DNA of 64,000 nt from SHVO01 sp050246995 (GTDB lineage Bacteria > Pseudomonadota > Alphaproteobacteria > Rhodospirillales > Rhodospirillaceae). The translations under genes were made by a program, and so were the position numbers. The stretch covers positions 62,001-126,000 of the forward strand of contig JBFWVA010000005.1 in NCBI GenBank assembly GCA_050246995.1. Direction: 5' to 3'. Positions 34,055 to 42,514 of the stretch are shown here, piece after piece (within the stretch, counting starts at the first letter, position 1; each line of letters opens with the position of its first letter). The notes under the pieces are model-generated. The model did not search any database. It was given only the letters and a program-made list of their open reading frames with translations, and was not told where the DNA came from.

Positions 34055-35170
34055 ATGGCGGAAGAAGCTTTCACGTATACGAACGAACTCGCCAAAACCG
34101 GCGCAGCGGCGCAGGAGACCGGCTTTTTCACGGAATGGTTCGTGAACATGTTCGCCGGCGCGATCGATATTCAGCTCCATTCTCCAATCCTGACCCTCAT
34201 CTACGCGGCGGTGATCTTCGGGCTCGTGATCCTGCGCCTTTATACCGAGAACCCGATCAAGTCGCTCGGCTGCCTTGCCATCTATATCTATACCACAATT
34301 CAGACCTTCTCGCTCTATCGCGCCTCGAGCTTCGTAACGGACTTCACGCCACCGGGCTGGCAAGTCACGGCCAAGAGCCTGATTTTCGCCGCGATGTTCG
34401 TTGGTATCGGCGTGTGGGGTGTTTCGCGGGTCGCTCAGTCCTTCATCACCGCGTTGGTCACCATGGGCCTAGGGCGTCTGCTCGCGCCGCTCAATCCCCT
34501 GCGGTTGGTCAGCAAACTCGGCAAGAGCGATAAAGAGCTCGATGCCATGGAGGAAGGCTCGGCCAAGAATCCGAAGCGCCAAATGACCGCGATCATGTTC
34601 ACCGACATCGTCGGTTATTCTAAGCAGATGGGCGCCGATGAAGCGGCCATGGTCAAGAAGCTGAGCATTCACAACGAAATCATGCGCAATCAGATCGTGC
34701 GCAACCGCGGGACGGTGATCAAGACCATCGGCGACGCTTTCATGGTGCGCTTCCGTTCGGCTGAAAATGCCGTGCAGTGCGCCCTTGATTGCCAAAAGGG
34801 CATCGCCGACTACAACAAGGGAAAGCCGGCGAACGACCAGTTCCACATCCGTATCGGTGTCCATATGGGCGAAGTGATCCATACCGGTACCGACGTATTC
34901 GGTGAAGGGGTGAATATCGCGGCCCGTATCGAACCGCAGTGCGACCCTGACGGGGTGACGGTGTCGGACGTCGTGGCGAACGCCGCGCGCAATAAAGTGC
35001 CGGCGCACTTCATGTCGATCGGCGTGCGCCCTATGAAAAATATCGCCAAGCCGCCCGAGCTCTTCAAAGTCTTCGCGATCGAAGAACAGCAATCGGCGAA
35101 GGTCGCCAAACCCGGCGCGCAAGCGGCCCCCGCGGCCGGCGCGGCGCCCGGCGGCGTGTTCAAAATCTGA
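34055..35170 (+). CDS. Membrane-anchored class III adenylate/guanylate cyclase
   Basis: 371 residues from ATG 34055 (AGGGG at 34041-34045). The N-terminal half holds three hydrophobic segments (about 40-62, 68-90, 105-130). The cyclase domain (~170-340) has both metal Asp blocks, IMFTDIVGYSKQMGADEA and IKTIGDAFMVRF, plus RIGVHMGEVIHTG, GVNIAARIE and the C-terminal FKVFAIEE. An Ala/Pro/Gly-rich tail ends it. It should make cAMP or cGMP at the inner membrane. The stop TGA overlaps the ATG of the ABC binding protein, so the two are translationally coupled. Confidence 0.93.
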   Translation: MAEEAFTYTNELAKTGAAAQETGFFTEWFVNMFAGAIDIQLHSPILTLIYAAVIFGLVILRLYTENPIKSLGCLAIYIYTTIQTFSLYRASSFVTDFTPPGWQVTAKSLIFAAMFVGIGVWGVSRVAQSFITALVTMGLGRLLAPLNPLRLVSKLGKSDKELDAMEEGSAKNPKRQMTAIMFTDIVGYSKQMGADEAAMVKKLSIHNEIMRNQIVRNRGTVIKTIGDAFMVRFRSAENAVQCALDCQKGIADYNKGKPANDQFHIRIGVHMGEVIHTGTDVFGEGVNIAARIEPQCDPDGVTVSDVVANAARNKVPAHFMSIGVRPMKNIAKPPELFKVFAIEEQQSAKVAKPGAQAAPAAGAAPGGVFKI

Positions 35171-36156
35171 TGCCCCTGCGCGGCCTTTGCGGCGTCGCTG
35201 CCGGTCTCGCCGCCGCGCTTGCTTCGTTCGCGGTCTTCGCGGCCGACAAGGTCTCGCTCGGCACGGACTGGCGCGCGCAAGCCGAGCATGGGGGGTATTA
35301 TCAGGCTGTTGCGACGGGCCTGTATGCCAAGGCCGGACTTGAGGTCGAGATCCGCCAGGGCGGGCCGCAGATCAATCATTCCCAACTGCTCGCGGCCGGC
35401 CGGCTCGATTTTTCCGCGGTGCCGAATTCGTTCATTCCGCTGAATTTCGTCGCGCAGAATGTTCCTGTGATCGCGGTCGCGGCCATATTCCAGAAAGACC
35501 CGGCAGTTCTGATCGCGCATGCGGGCGCGGGACACGACACCCTCGCCCAGCTCAAGGGCGCGAAGATCATGATATCGCCGGATACGCGCATTGGATTCTG
35601 GCGCTTTCTCAAGACCAAGTTCGGCTATACCGACGAACAGGTCGCCCCTTACACCTTCAATCTGACTCCGTTCCTCTCAAATCCCGCGGCGATCCAACAG
35701 GGGCTTCTGTCCAGCGAGCCTTTCCAGATCGAACGCGCCGGACAAAAGCCGGTGGTCATGCTGCTCGCCGATGCGGGATATGCGAGCTATTCCTCGGTCA
35801 TCATGACGTCGAACAGGCGTGTGGCCGAACAGCCCGATCTGGTGCGGCGGTTCGTCGAAGCCAGTATCGCGGGCTGGGTGAGCTATCTAACCGGCGATCC
35901 GGCGCCGGCGAATGCGCTGATCAAGAGAGACAATCCCGATATGAGCGACGCGTTGCTGGCCTTCGGGCGCGGCAAACTCATCGAGCACGCGATGATCACC
36001 GGCGGCGATGCCGAGGCCAAGGGCGTGGGCGTAATGACCGATGCGCGCTGGAGGGCGTTTTTCGACGTGATGGCGGCCGATGGCCTGTACCCCAAACAGA
36101 TGGACTACAAAAAGGCCTTCACGACCGCGTTCATCGAAAAGGGCGCGCGCCCTTGA
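35170..36156 (+). CDS. NMT1/THI5-type ABC transporter substrate-binding protein
   Basis: 328 residues with a signal peptide ending near VFAA (~residue 25). The mature protein has the NMT1/ThiY pattern: VSLGTDWRAQAEHGGYYQAV, TGLYAKAGLEVEIRQGGPQ, GRLDFSAVPNSF, and LVRRFVEASIAGW near the end. Members bind thiamine pyrimidine precursors, nitrate, sulfonates or similar small compounds in the periplasm; the ligand cannot be fixed here. First of three coupled ABC genes: the stop overlaps the next start (TTGA). Confidence 0.9.
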   Translation: MPLRGLCGVAAGLAAALASFAVFAADKVSLGTDWRAQAEHGGYYQAVATGLYAKAGLEVEIRQGGPQINHSQLLAAGRLDFSAVPNSFIPLNFVAQNVPVIAVAAIFQKDPAVLIAHAGAGHDTLAQLKGAKIMISPDTRIGFWRFLKTKFGYTDEQVAPYTFNLTPFLSNPAAIQQGLLSSEPFQIERAGQKPVVMLLADAGYASYSSVIMTSNRRVAEQPDLVRRFVEASIAGWVSYLTGDPAPANALIKRDNPDMSDALLAFGRGKLIEHAMITGGDAEAKGVGVMTDARWRAFFDVMAADGLYPKQMDYKKAFTTAFIEKGARP

Positions 36157-36896
36157 CGGAACCCGCGCTTCGGCTGACCGGAGCCGCGAAGACCTATCCG
36201 ACCGGCACCACCGCGCTCGCGCCGACAAGCTTCGACATCGCGCGCGGTAGCTTTGTAAGTCTGGTCGGGCCGTCCGGATGCGGGAAGTCGACCCTGCTTC
36301 GCCTCATGGCGGGATTACTCGCACCAAGTCATGGTGCGGTCGCGCGTGGCACCGATATCTCCGAAACCGGTTTCGTCTTTCAGGACCCGACTCTCATGCC
36401 TTGGGCGAATGTGCACGCAAATGTGGCACTGCCGCTGATGTTGAAGGACAGGCCCAATGCTCATGTCCGGGAAACATTGAAGCGCGTGGGGCTGGAGGGC
36501 TTTGCGCAGGCCTATCCGCGCGAGTTATCGGGCGGTATGCAAATGCGAGCCTCCATCGCCCGTGCGATTGTCACCAGCCCCCAACTGCTGCTCATGGACG
36601 AGCCATTCGCCGCGCTCGATGAGTTCACCCGGTTTGGGCTGAACGACGATCTGCTGGCACTCTGGCAGCTGAACAAGTGGACGGTCGTCTTCGTGACGCA
36701 TTCTATCCGCGAAGCCGTATTCCTATCGCAGCGTGTTATCGTCATGTCGCCGCGGCCTGGCTGCGTGATCGCCGATGTGGCGATAGAGCTGCCTGAGCGG
36801 CGCGACGAAGCGGTACGCGGCAGCCATGCCTTCGCCGATCAATGCACGAAGATCAGCGCCCTCCTCCGGGCCGCGACGGCGGTACGTGCCGCATGA
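36153..36896 (+). CDS. ABC transporter ATP-binding protein
   Basis: 247 residues, TTG start overlapping the previous stop. Walker A VGPSGCGKSTLLRLMAG, Q-loop GFVFQDPTLMPWA, signature ELSGGMQMRASIARA, Walker B LLLMDEPFAALDE, and switch His in FVTHSIREAVFLSQR. It belongs to the nitrate/taurine/thiamine-precursor importer group of ATPases. It should drive the importer formed with the flanking binding protein and permease. The stop overlaps the permease start (ATGA). Confidence 0.94.
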   Translation: MTEPALRLTGAAKTYPTGTTALAPTSFDIARGSFVSLVGPSGCGKSTLLRLMAGLLAPSHGAVARGTDISETGFVFQDPTLMPWANVHANVALPLMLKDRPNAHVRETLKRVGLEGFAQAYPRELSGGMQMRASIARAIVTSPQLLLMDEPFAALDEFTRFGLNDDLLALWQLNKWTVVFVTHSIREAVFLSQRVIVMSPRPGCVIADVAIELPERRDEAVRGSHAFADQCTKISALLRAATAVRAA

Positions 36897-37663
36897 AACG
36901 CGTGCTTGCCCCCCTCGTCTTCGGGTTTCTACTTATGGGCGCCTGGGAACTTGGTGTCCGCCTGGGCGACGTGCCCGCCTATATTCTTCCCGGGCCCGCG
37001 GCGATCATCGACGCGCTTTGGGCCAATCTCGGCGAGCTTTTCTCATCGCTTGCGGTCACCCTGGAAGTCACCCTCGCTGCGCTTGCCCTTGCCGCGCTTT
37101 CAGGCGGGGTGATCGCCATATTGCTTGCGCAGTCAGAGTTAGCCGAGCGCATCGTCTTTCCCTATGCGGTGTTCCTGCAGGTCACGCCTATCGTCACTAT
37201 CGCGCCGTTCGTGATCATATGGGTGGAGAATGTGTTCGTGGTGTTGCTCATTCTTGCGTGGATGGCGGCGATTTTCCCCATTATCTCCAACACGCTTTTG
37301 GGATTGAAAAGCGTGGATGCCAACCTGAAGGACCTATTTCGGCTCTATGGCGCAACGCGCGCGCAAACGGTGCGCCGCCTGATGATCCCGAGCGCGCTCC
37401 CCTATTTTTTGGGTGGCCTGCGTATCGCGGGGGGCCTTGCGCTCATCGGTACTGTGGTTGCCGAAATGGTTGCGGGGACCTCGGGAACCCGTTCCGGTCT
37501 TGCGTCGCGTCTGGTGGAAGCGAGTTACCGCCTGGAGCTGGCGGTCGCCTTGGCCTGCTTCTTCCTTTTGAGCGCGACAGGGCTTGTGCTCTATCTGGCG
37601 CTCGACGCCTTCTCGCGCCGGCTGCTGCGCCATTGGCACGAAAGCGCGCGAACGCCCGCTTAA
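36893..37663 (+). CDS. ABC transporter permease
   Basis: 256 residues from ATG 36893, inside the ATPase stop. At least six hydrophobic segments are seen, and the family EAA-type loop is GATRAQTVRRLMIPSALPYF followed by LGGLRIAGGLALIGTVVAEM. The BPD_transp_1 family of nitrate/sulfonate/thiamine-precursor importers. The stop codon shares a TTAA with the convergent aldolase gene (4-base overlap at 37660-37663). Confidence 0.94.
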   Translation: MKRVLAPLVFGFLLMGAWELGVRLGDVPAYILPGPAAIIDALWANLGELFSSLAVTLEVTLAALALAALSGGVIAILLAQSELAERIVFPYAVFLQVTPIVTIAPFVIIWVENVFVVLLILAWMAAIFPIISNTLLGLKSVDANLKDLFRLYGATRAQTVRRLMIPSALPYFLGGLRIAGGLALIGTVVAEMVAGTSGTRSGLASRLVEASYRLELAVALACFFLLSATGLVLYLALDAFSRRLLRHWHESARTPA

Positions 37664-38361
37664 GGCCGCTCAGAGCCGGCAAAGACCAGATCGGGATCGT
37701 GCGTGCTATCTTGTTTTCCGTAGCTGCGGAACAGGGTAATGACGCGAGACATCTCCGCTTCACTCAAGATGTCCGGTTTACCTGCGGCTAACGCCGCGCA
37801 GTATTGGGCCGCGAGATTCTCCACTTCACCGGCGAGGCGTAAAGCGCCGGCAAGATCGGCGCCCGTCGCAATGACGCCGTGATTGGCGAGAAGACAAGCC
37901 TTGCGATCTTCGAGCGCGGCAACCGCATGGTTTGACAACGCTTGCGAACCGAACGTCGCATAGGGTGCACAGCGGATGTCAGCGCCGCCGGCGATCGCAA
38001 CCATATAGTGAAACGCCGGAATACCTTGACCCGTACAAGCAAGGGCCACAGCGTGTTTGGAATGTGTATGAACAATCGCATTCACATCTGGGCGCGCTTT
38101 CAAGATATCGCGGTGAAAGCGCCACTCGCTCGATGGGCGGCGATTGCCGTACCAACGGCCCGTGAAGTCCATCAGCGGAATATCGTTCAGCTGCTCGTAA
38201 GGAACGCCGGTTGGGCTGATGAAGAATGTCTCGCCATCACGTCTGACGCTGACATTTCCCGAGGTGCCGTGCGTCAAGCCCCGCTGCGAGAGCGCGCAGC
38301 AGGTCACGATCACATCGGCCTTCAAGCGGGCGTCATTATTTGTATGTGCGAGCGTATCCAT
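37660..38361 (-). CDS. Class II (FucA-like) aldolase of the deoxyribulose/methylthioribulose 1-phosphate shunt
   Basis: 233 residues. FucA-type zinc aldolase motifs are complete: GLTHGTSGNVSVR, SPTGVPYEQL, the catalytic Glu in RPSSEWRFHRDI, zinc ligands in AIVHTHSKHAVAL (two His) and LLANHGVI (third His). The catalytic Glu and this spacing fit an aldolase better than the dehydratase MtnB. It starts directly at the mtnA stop (0-base gap), so the likely substrates are 5-methylthioribulose 1-phosphate and 5-deoxyribulose 1-phosphate, split to dihydroxyacetone phosphate plus an aldehyde. Family is sure; substrate is inferred from context. Confidence 0.85.
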   Translation of the reverse strand: MDTLAHTNNDARLKADVIVTCCALSQRGLTHGTSGNVSVRRDGETFFISPTGVPYEQLNDIPLMDFTGRWYGNRRPSSEWRFHRDILKARPDVNAIVHTHSKHAVALACTGQGIPAFHYMVAIAGGADIRCAPYATFGSQALSNHAVAALEDRKACLLANHGVIATGADLAGALRLAGEVENLAAQYCAALAAGKPDILSEAEMSRVITLFRSYGKQDSTHDPDLVFAGSERP

Positions 38362-39459
38362 TTAGGCGGCAACAAGAGCTTGTTCGGGAAAAAGCGTAAG
38401 AAGACCGTCGCGGCTCGCGGGGCATATCCCGCGCTCAGTGATGAGGCCTGTCACATAACGCGCCGGGGTTACATCAAAGCCGACGTTAAGCGCCGCGCTT
38501 GACGGCGGATATACGGCGACGGTCTCGAGAGCGCCGGCGGCTGTACGGCCCGTGACATGCGATAGCTCCCGCGCGTCACGCTCTTCAATCGGAATGTCGG
38601 CGCCTTGCGCGAGCGCCCAGTCGATTGTCGTGGACGGCAAGGCGACATAGAACGGGACTTTGTTGTCGAAGGCCGCCAAGGCTTTAAGATAGGTGCCGAT
38701 CTTATTGCAAACATCGCCATTCGATGTCGTGCGATCGGTTCCGACGAAAGCCAAATCGACTTGGCCGCGCTGCATCAGATGCCCGCCCGTATTGTCCGCG
38801 ATGATGGTATGCGGAACGCCGTGGGCGCCCAGTTCATATGCCGTCAACGAGCCCCCCTGATTTCTGGGGCGTGTTTCATCGACCCAAACGTGCACCGGCA
38901 GGCCGGCGTCATGGGCTTTATAGATGGGCGCCAGCGCCGTGCCCCAATCGACGCAGGCGAGCCAGCCGGCGTTACAATGCGTAAGTACGTTGAGCGGTCC
39001 CTTTCGGCCCTTCTCTTGGAACCGCTTCTCAAGGATGGACAGGCCATGGGCGCCGATGGCTTCGCAGAGCGCGACGTCCTGATCGCAGATTTCCGCGGCG
39101 CGTAGAAAAGCACGTCCGGCGCGTACATCCGGTGGGCACGTCAGCACGGCCGCCATTTGGTCCAGTGCCCAGGCAAGGTTCACCGCTGTCGGACGGGTTC
39201 CGCGAAGAAGCTCGGTTGCATGCTTCAGGTGAGCCTCACTGGGATCGCGCCGCATCGCGAGGGCGATGCCGTACGCCGCCGTAGCGCCAATCAAGGGTGC
39301 GCCGCGCACCGTCATGTTGCGGATGGCGTGCGCGGCATCCTCCAGGCTGGCAAGGCGCACGGTGTCAAACTCAAAAGGAAGCCGCGTCTGATCGATCACC
39401 AAAACGTCGCCGTTATCGGCGCGCCAGATCGTCCGAAAATGCCGCCCAGAGATCCGCAT
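38362..39459 (-). CDS. mtnA: S-methyl-5-thioribose-1-phosphate isomerase
   Basis: 365 residues from ATG 39459, which has AAGAGGAGG before it; the longer frame to 39540 is rejected. MtnA/eIF2B-like motifs: MTVRGAPLIGATAAYGIALA, RPTAVNLAWAL, the active-site Cys block LTHCNAGWLACVDWGTAL, DETRPRNQGGSLTAYELG, and VGTDRTTSNGDVCNKIGTY. It isomerises 5-methylthioribose 1-phosphate (or 5-deoxyribose 1-phosphate) to the ribulose form. Directly upstream of the aldolase; mtnP lies 1.9 kb away on the same strand. Confidence 0.95.
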   Translation of the reverse strand: MRISGRHFRTIWRADNGDVLVIDQTRLPFEFDTVRLASLEDAAHAIRNMTVRGAPLIGATAAYGIALAMRRDPSEAHLKHATELLRGTRPTAVNLAWALDQMAAVLTCPPDVRAGRAFLRAAEICDQDVALCEAIGAHGLSILEKRFQEKGRKGPLNVLTHCNAGWLACVDWGTALAPIYKAHDAGLPVHVWVDETRPRNQGGSLTAYELGAHGVPHTIIADNTGGHLMQRGQVDLAFVGTDRTTSNGDVCNKIGTYLKALAAFDNKVPFYVALPSTTIDWALAQGADIPIEERDARELSHVTGRTAAGALETVAVYPPSSAALNVGFDVTPARYVTGLITERGICPASRDGLLTLFPEQALVAA

Positions 39460-40077
39460 CCAGCGCCTCCTCTTGCGCGCCGCATCATAAGTGAGGCGGT
39501 GCTCATTTCGAGAAAAACTACGATGACGCGAAAAAGCCAACTCGCGGGTGACGATTGACCGACCGGCCGATCTTTAAAGGTTCGCCTCTATACCGCTCCG
39601 TAAAATTTAGTGGTTAATAATTGCGACTATTAACTATATGCTTTATAAAATTAATCACCATTACGAGAACTACTGAAAGATAGCCTACGTTTAAGTGTGC
39701 ATGTGGTGGAGGACTGCGACCGTGGCCTTGGCACTCTGGCGGTTAGGGATAGCAGTTTTGGCATGCGGTGAGCCGAAGAACAGCGGCATGGCGGCCCCCT
39801 CCCTGCACGTCATTTCCCTGGCCAAAAAAAACAAAATGCCGGCAACGGCGAGCGCTTTTTTGTGCCTTGCCTGGCACCCCTGGTTTTCATGCCCGCTGTG
39901 AATTTTCGCGGCGTGAAGCCTCGCCACGAGTTTCACATGGAGCAATTACCCTCGGACAAAAAAATGCGAAATGGATTTATGTGAGGCCACGTTCGCCGAC
40001 CGCCAAAGGCGGTCCTATTCGCCCCCGCGCGATTTGAAGGGCTCAATAAGTTCCGTGAATAGAGATAGTGCGTGCAA
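39460..40077. other. 618-base gap between mtnA and the EAL regulator gene
   Basis: No supportable gene; short frames on both strands have no family features or coding composition. An AT-rich patch at about 39595-39680 probably holds promoters for the divergent mtnA and EAL regulator genes. A 7-bp hairpin GACCGCC-AAA-GGCGGTC lies at 39998-40014, in the likely leader of the regulator. Confidence 0.5.
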
Positions 40078-41313
40078 ATGTTTGAACGAGAATTGTCCAT
40101 GAATGCCGAAATTGATCGCCGGCTCCGCGTGCTTGTCGTCGATGACAAAGCTTTTGTCAGAACGATGACTGGCCGGGTCCTGGAGACGGCCGGGATCGAG
40201 AACGTCGCGTATGCTTCCGACGGAAAGGAAGCGATTGAATACATCCGGCAGGCCAGTCCTCGTGTTGGTCTTGTCTTTTGCGATCTTATGATGCCGGACA
40301 TGGACGGCGTTGAAGTCGTCCGTCATGTCGCCGAATTTGAGCATAAGCCCGCCTTCGTATTCGTGAGCGGCGCCAACGCGGCGTTGCTGAGTACCGCCGC
40401 CGACATGGCGCGTGCCCGCGGCTTGCTCGTCCTTGGCGCGATTGAAAAACCGATCAGCATTGAAGCCGTGCGTGGAATGCTTTCGCGCCTCGACAATGTG
40501 CGGCCCGCGCGCGCCGCTCCGCCAAGCCTCGGGCTCTCCCCGGCCGACCTCCAGGGCGGACTGGAAGCCGACCAGATTACCCTGCACTACCAGCCCAAGA
40601 TCGACATCCGTACGCGCGCGATCGCGGGGTTTGAGTGCCTCGCGAGATGGCAACATCCCGATCACGGGCTTGTGCCCCCCGGCCAGTTCGTGGCGCTCGC
40701 CGAGGCAAGCGGGCTCATCAAACCGCTGACGGATAGGGTTCTGTCCCTTGCCCTTCGGCAGTGCGCGGCGTGGAACAAAGCCGGGCTCACGACAAGCCTC
40801 AGCATCAATATCTCGGCGCATCTTTTGATCGATCTTGGAATGCCGGACCGAATTGCAAAGGAATCGGCGGAACACGGCCTTCACGCACAACAGATCGTGC
40901 TCGAAATCACCGAGACCGGCGTCTTCCGGGACGCCGCCGACACTCTCGATATACTCGCGCGTTTGCACATGAAGGGCTTTGCACTTTCCATCGATGATTT
41001 TGGCACCGGCTATTCATCGATGGAGCAATTGCGCCGCGTCCCGTTCGCCGAACTGAAGATCGACCGCGCCTTTGTCAATGGTGCGGGCCAGAATCAGAAG
41101 GCAAAGGCCATCCTTCAATCGAGCGCGGCGCTTGGACGCAATCTCGGGCTATCGGTCGTGGCGGAAGGCGCGGAGACGCAAGAGGATTGGGATCTGCTCT
41201 CCACTCTCGGGGTTGACGTCGTCCAAGGGTACTTCATCGCAAAACCAATGCCTGTCGACGGCGTGCTTGAGTGGTGCGAAAAGTGGAACGACCGGATGGC
41301 GCCGAATACTTAG
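40078..41313 (+). CDS. Response regulator with EAL c-di-GMP phosphodiesterase domain
   Basis: 411 residues from ATG 40078; GTG 40072 and ATG 40099 are alternatives and none has a strong ribosome binding site. The receiver (~15-135) has Asp69 (FCDLMMPDMDG) and Lys in IEKP. The EAL domain (~160-400) reads ECLARW at the signature, followed by NIS, EITETG, DDFGTGYSSMEQL, KIDRAFV, AEGAE and QGYFIAKP. The metal-site Glu and the DDFGTG loop are kept, so c-di-GMP hydrolysis is likely. It lies between mtnA and mtnP on the other strand and overlaps mtnP's end by 4 bases. Confidence 0.93.
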   Translation: MFERELSMNAEIDRRLRVLVVDDKAFVRTMTGRVLETAGIENVAYASDGKEAIEYIRQASPRVGLVFCDLMMPDMDGVEVVRHVAEFEHKPAFVFVSGANAALLSTAADMARARGLLVLGAIEKPISIEAVRGMLSRLDNVRPARAAPPSLGLSPADLQGGLEADQITLHYQPKIDIRTRAIAGFECLARWQHPDHGLVPPGQFVALAEASGLIKPLTDRVLSLALRQCAAWNKAGLTTSLSINISAHLLIDLGMPDRIAKESAEHGLHAQQIVLEITETGVFRDAADTLDILARLHMKGFALSIDDFGTGYSSMEQLRRVPFAELKIDRAFVNGAGQNQKAKAILQSSAALGRNLGLSVVAEGAETQEDWDLLSTLGVDVVQGYFIAKPMPVDGVLEWCEKWNDRMAPNT

Positions 41314-42200
41314 CGAGCGAGAACGCGCCCGGCGATCGGCATCAGCTTTTTTATCAGTTCTGAATCCCGCGCGGCCGGCGCGGTGATCAGCGCGGAATCG
41401 AGGGCTCGGTGGCAGCCGCGGTCGCACGGCCCGTGATGAGCGCCAAGCGCGGGCGTGACTTCTTTCACGAGATTCCGCGCTCTGTCGGCGTTCGCCAGCA
41501 GCACCCGCACGACCTGCTCGACCGTGACCGCCGCATGCCCCTCATGCCAGCAGTCGTAATCCGTGACCATGGCCACCGTGGCATAACAAAGCTCGGCCTC
41601 ACGGGCGAGTTTGGCTTCGGGCATGTTGGTCATGCCGATGACGTCGCAGTTCCATGAACGATACAGCGTGGATTCCGCGAAGGTCGAGAATTGCGGGCCT
41701 TCCATCGCGAGGTAAGTGCCGCCGCGCGCGTAGCGGACGCCGATGCTTCTGGCGGCCGCCTCCAAACGGTCGCCCAACCGTCCGCACACCGGATGCGCCA
41801 TCGAGACGTGCGCGACGAGGCCTTTTTCGAAAAACGACTTTGTGCGCGCGAATGTGCGGTCGATAAATTGGTCGACGATGACAAAAGTGCCCGGCGACAA
41901 ATTGGCCTGCAGTGAGCCGCAGGCCGACAGCGACAGGATTTCGCTCACGCCCGCCATCTTCAGGGCGCAGATATTGGCACGGTAATTGAGGTCCGTCGGC
42001 GCGTACTTATGGCCGCGCCCGTGGCGGGGCAGAAAGACAACCCGGGTGCCGCCGATGTCGCCGTGCAGCAGTTCGTCGGAGGGATCGCCGAAAGGTGTTG
42101 TGACCTTACGCCATTCCTTGTTGTTGAGCGCCTCGATATCGTAGAGACCCGAGCCCCCGATAATTCCGATCACCGGCGTCTTTCCGCCCTGCCCGTCCAT
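41310..42200 (-). CDS. mtnP: S-methyl-5'-thioadenosine phosphorylase
   Basis: 296 residues from ATG 42200. Purine-nucleoside phosphorylase fold: IGIIGGSGLYDIEAL, PRHGRGHKYAPTDLNYRANI, LSLSACGSLQ, AMEGPQFSTFAES, GMTNMPEAKLAREAELCYAT, and TDYDCWHEG. It splits methylthioadenosine (and often 5'-deoxyadenosine) to adenine and the ribose 1-phosphate, the substrate of mtnA. With mtnA and the class II aldolase it makes a complete salvage route. Convergent with the EAL gene, 4-base overlap. Confidence 0.95.
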   Translation of the reverse strand: MDGQGGKTPVIGIIGGSGLYDIEALNNKEWRKVTTPFGDPSDELLHGDIGGTRVVFLPRHGRGHKYAPTDLNYRANICALKMAGVSEILSLSACGSLQANLSPGTFVIVDQFIDRTFARTKSFFEKGLVAHVSMAHPVCGRLGDRLEAAARSIGVRYARGGTYLAMEGPQFSTFAESTLYRSWNCDVIGMTNMPEAKLAREAELCYATVAMVTDYDCWHEGHAAVTVEQVVRVLLANADRARNLVKEVTPALGAHHGPCDRGCHRALDSALITAPAARDSELIKKLMPIAGRVLAR

Positions 42201-42317
42201 AAAGCCCCCGCAGCCCAAGCCCCAAACCTGTCTGGGACTATTATGGACTAGGCGCCGCCGGCCGGCGGTAAAAAACCCGCAGACTTATAAGATAGACTTG
42301 TTATAAGCACCGTTCCG

Positions 42318-42407
42318 GGAAGGGTGGCCGAGTGGTTTAAGGCACCAGTCTTGAAAACTGGCGTGCTCGCAAGGGCACCGTGGGTTCGAATCCCACCCCT
42401 TCCGCCA
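42318..42407 (+). tRNA. tRNA-Ser (anticodon TGA), CCA encoded
   Basis: The acceptor stem GGAAGGG (42318-42324) pairs with CCCTTCC before the discriminator G, followed by CCA. The anticodon stem-loop CCAGT-CTTGAAA-ACTGG exposes TGA. A long variable arm (GTGCTCGCAAGGGCACC region) and the T-loop GGTTCGAATCC identify a class II tRNA-Ser. It reads UCA-type serine codons. 107 bases separate it from the next gene. Confidence 0.97.
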
Positions 42408-42514
42408 TTATCGTTGCCCGCCAAGAGGAAACCCGCCCAGGCGTCACAAATGCCTACTTGACCCCAAGGCGGCAGCGGGGAACGCTCATATCCAGATCAC
42501 AGGGGGAGGATTTC

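Noticed and set aside
39695..40037. Overlapping + strand frames of 68 and 89 codons in the mtnA-EAL gap
   Set aside because: Composition irregular, Trp/Cys-rich, no homologous pattern recognised and no good start context.
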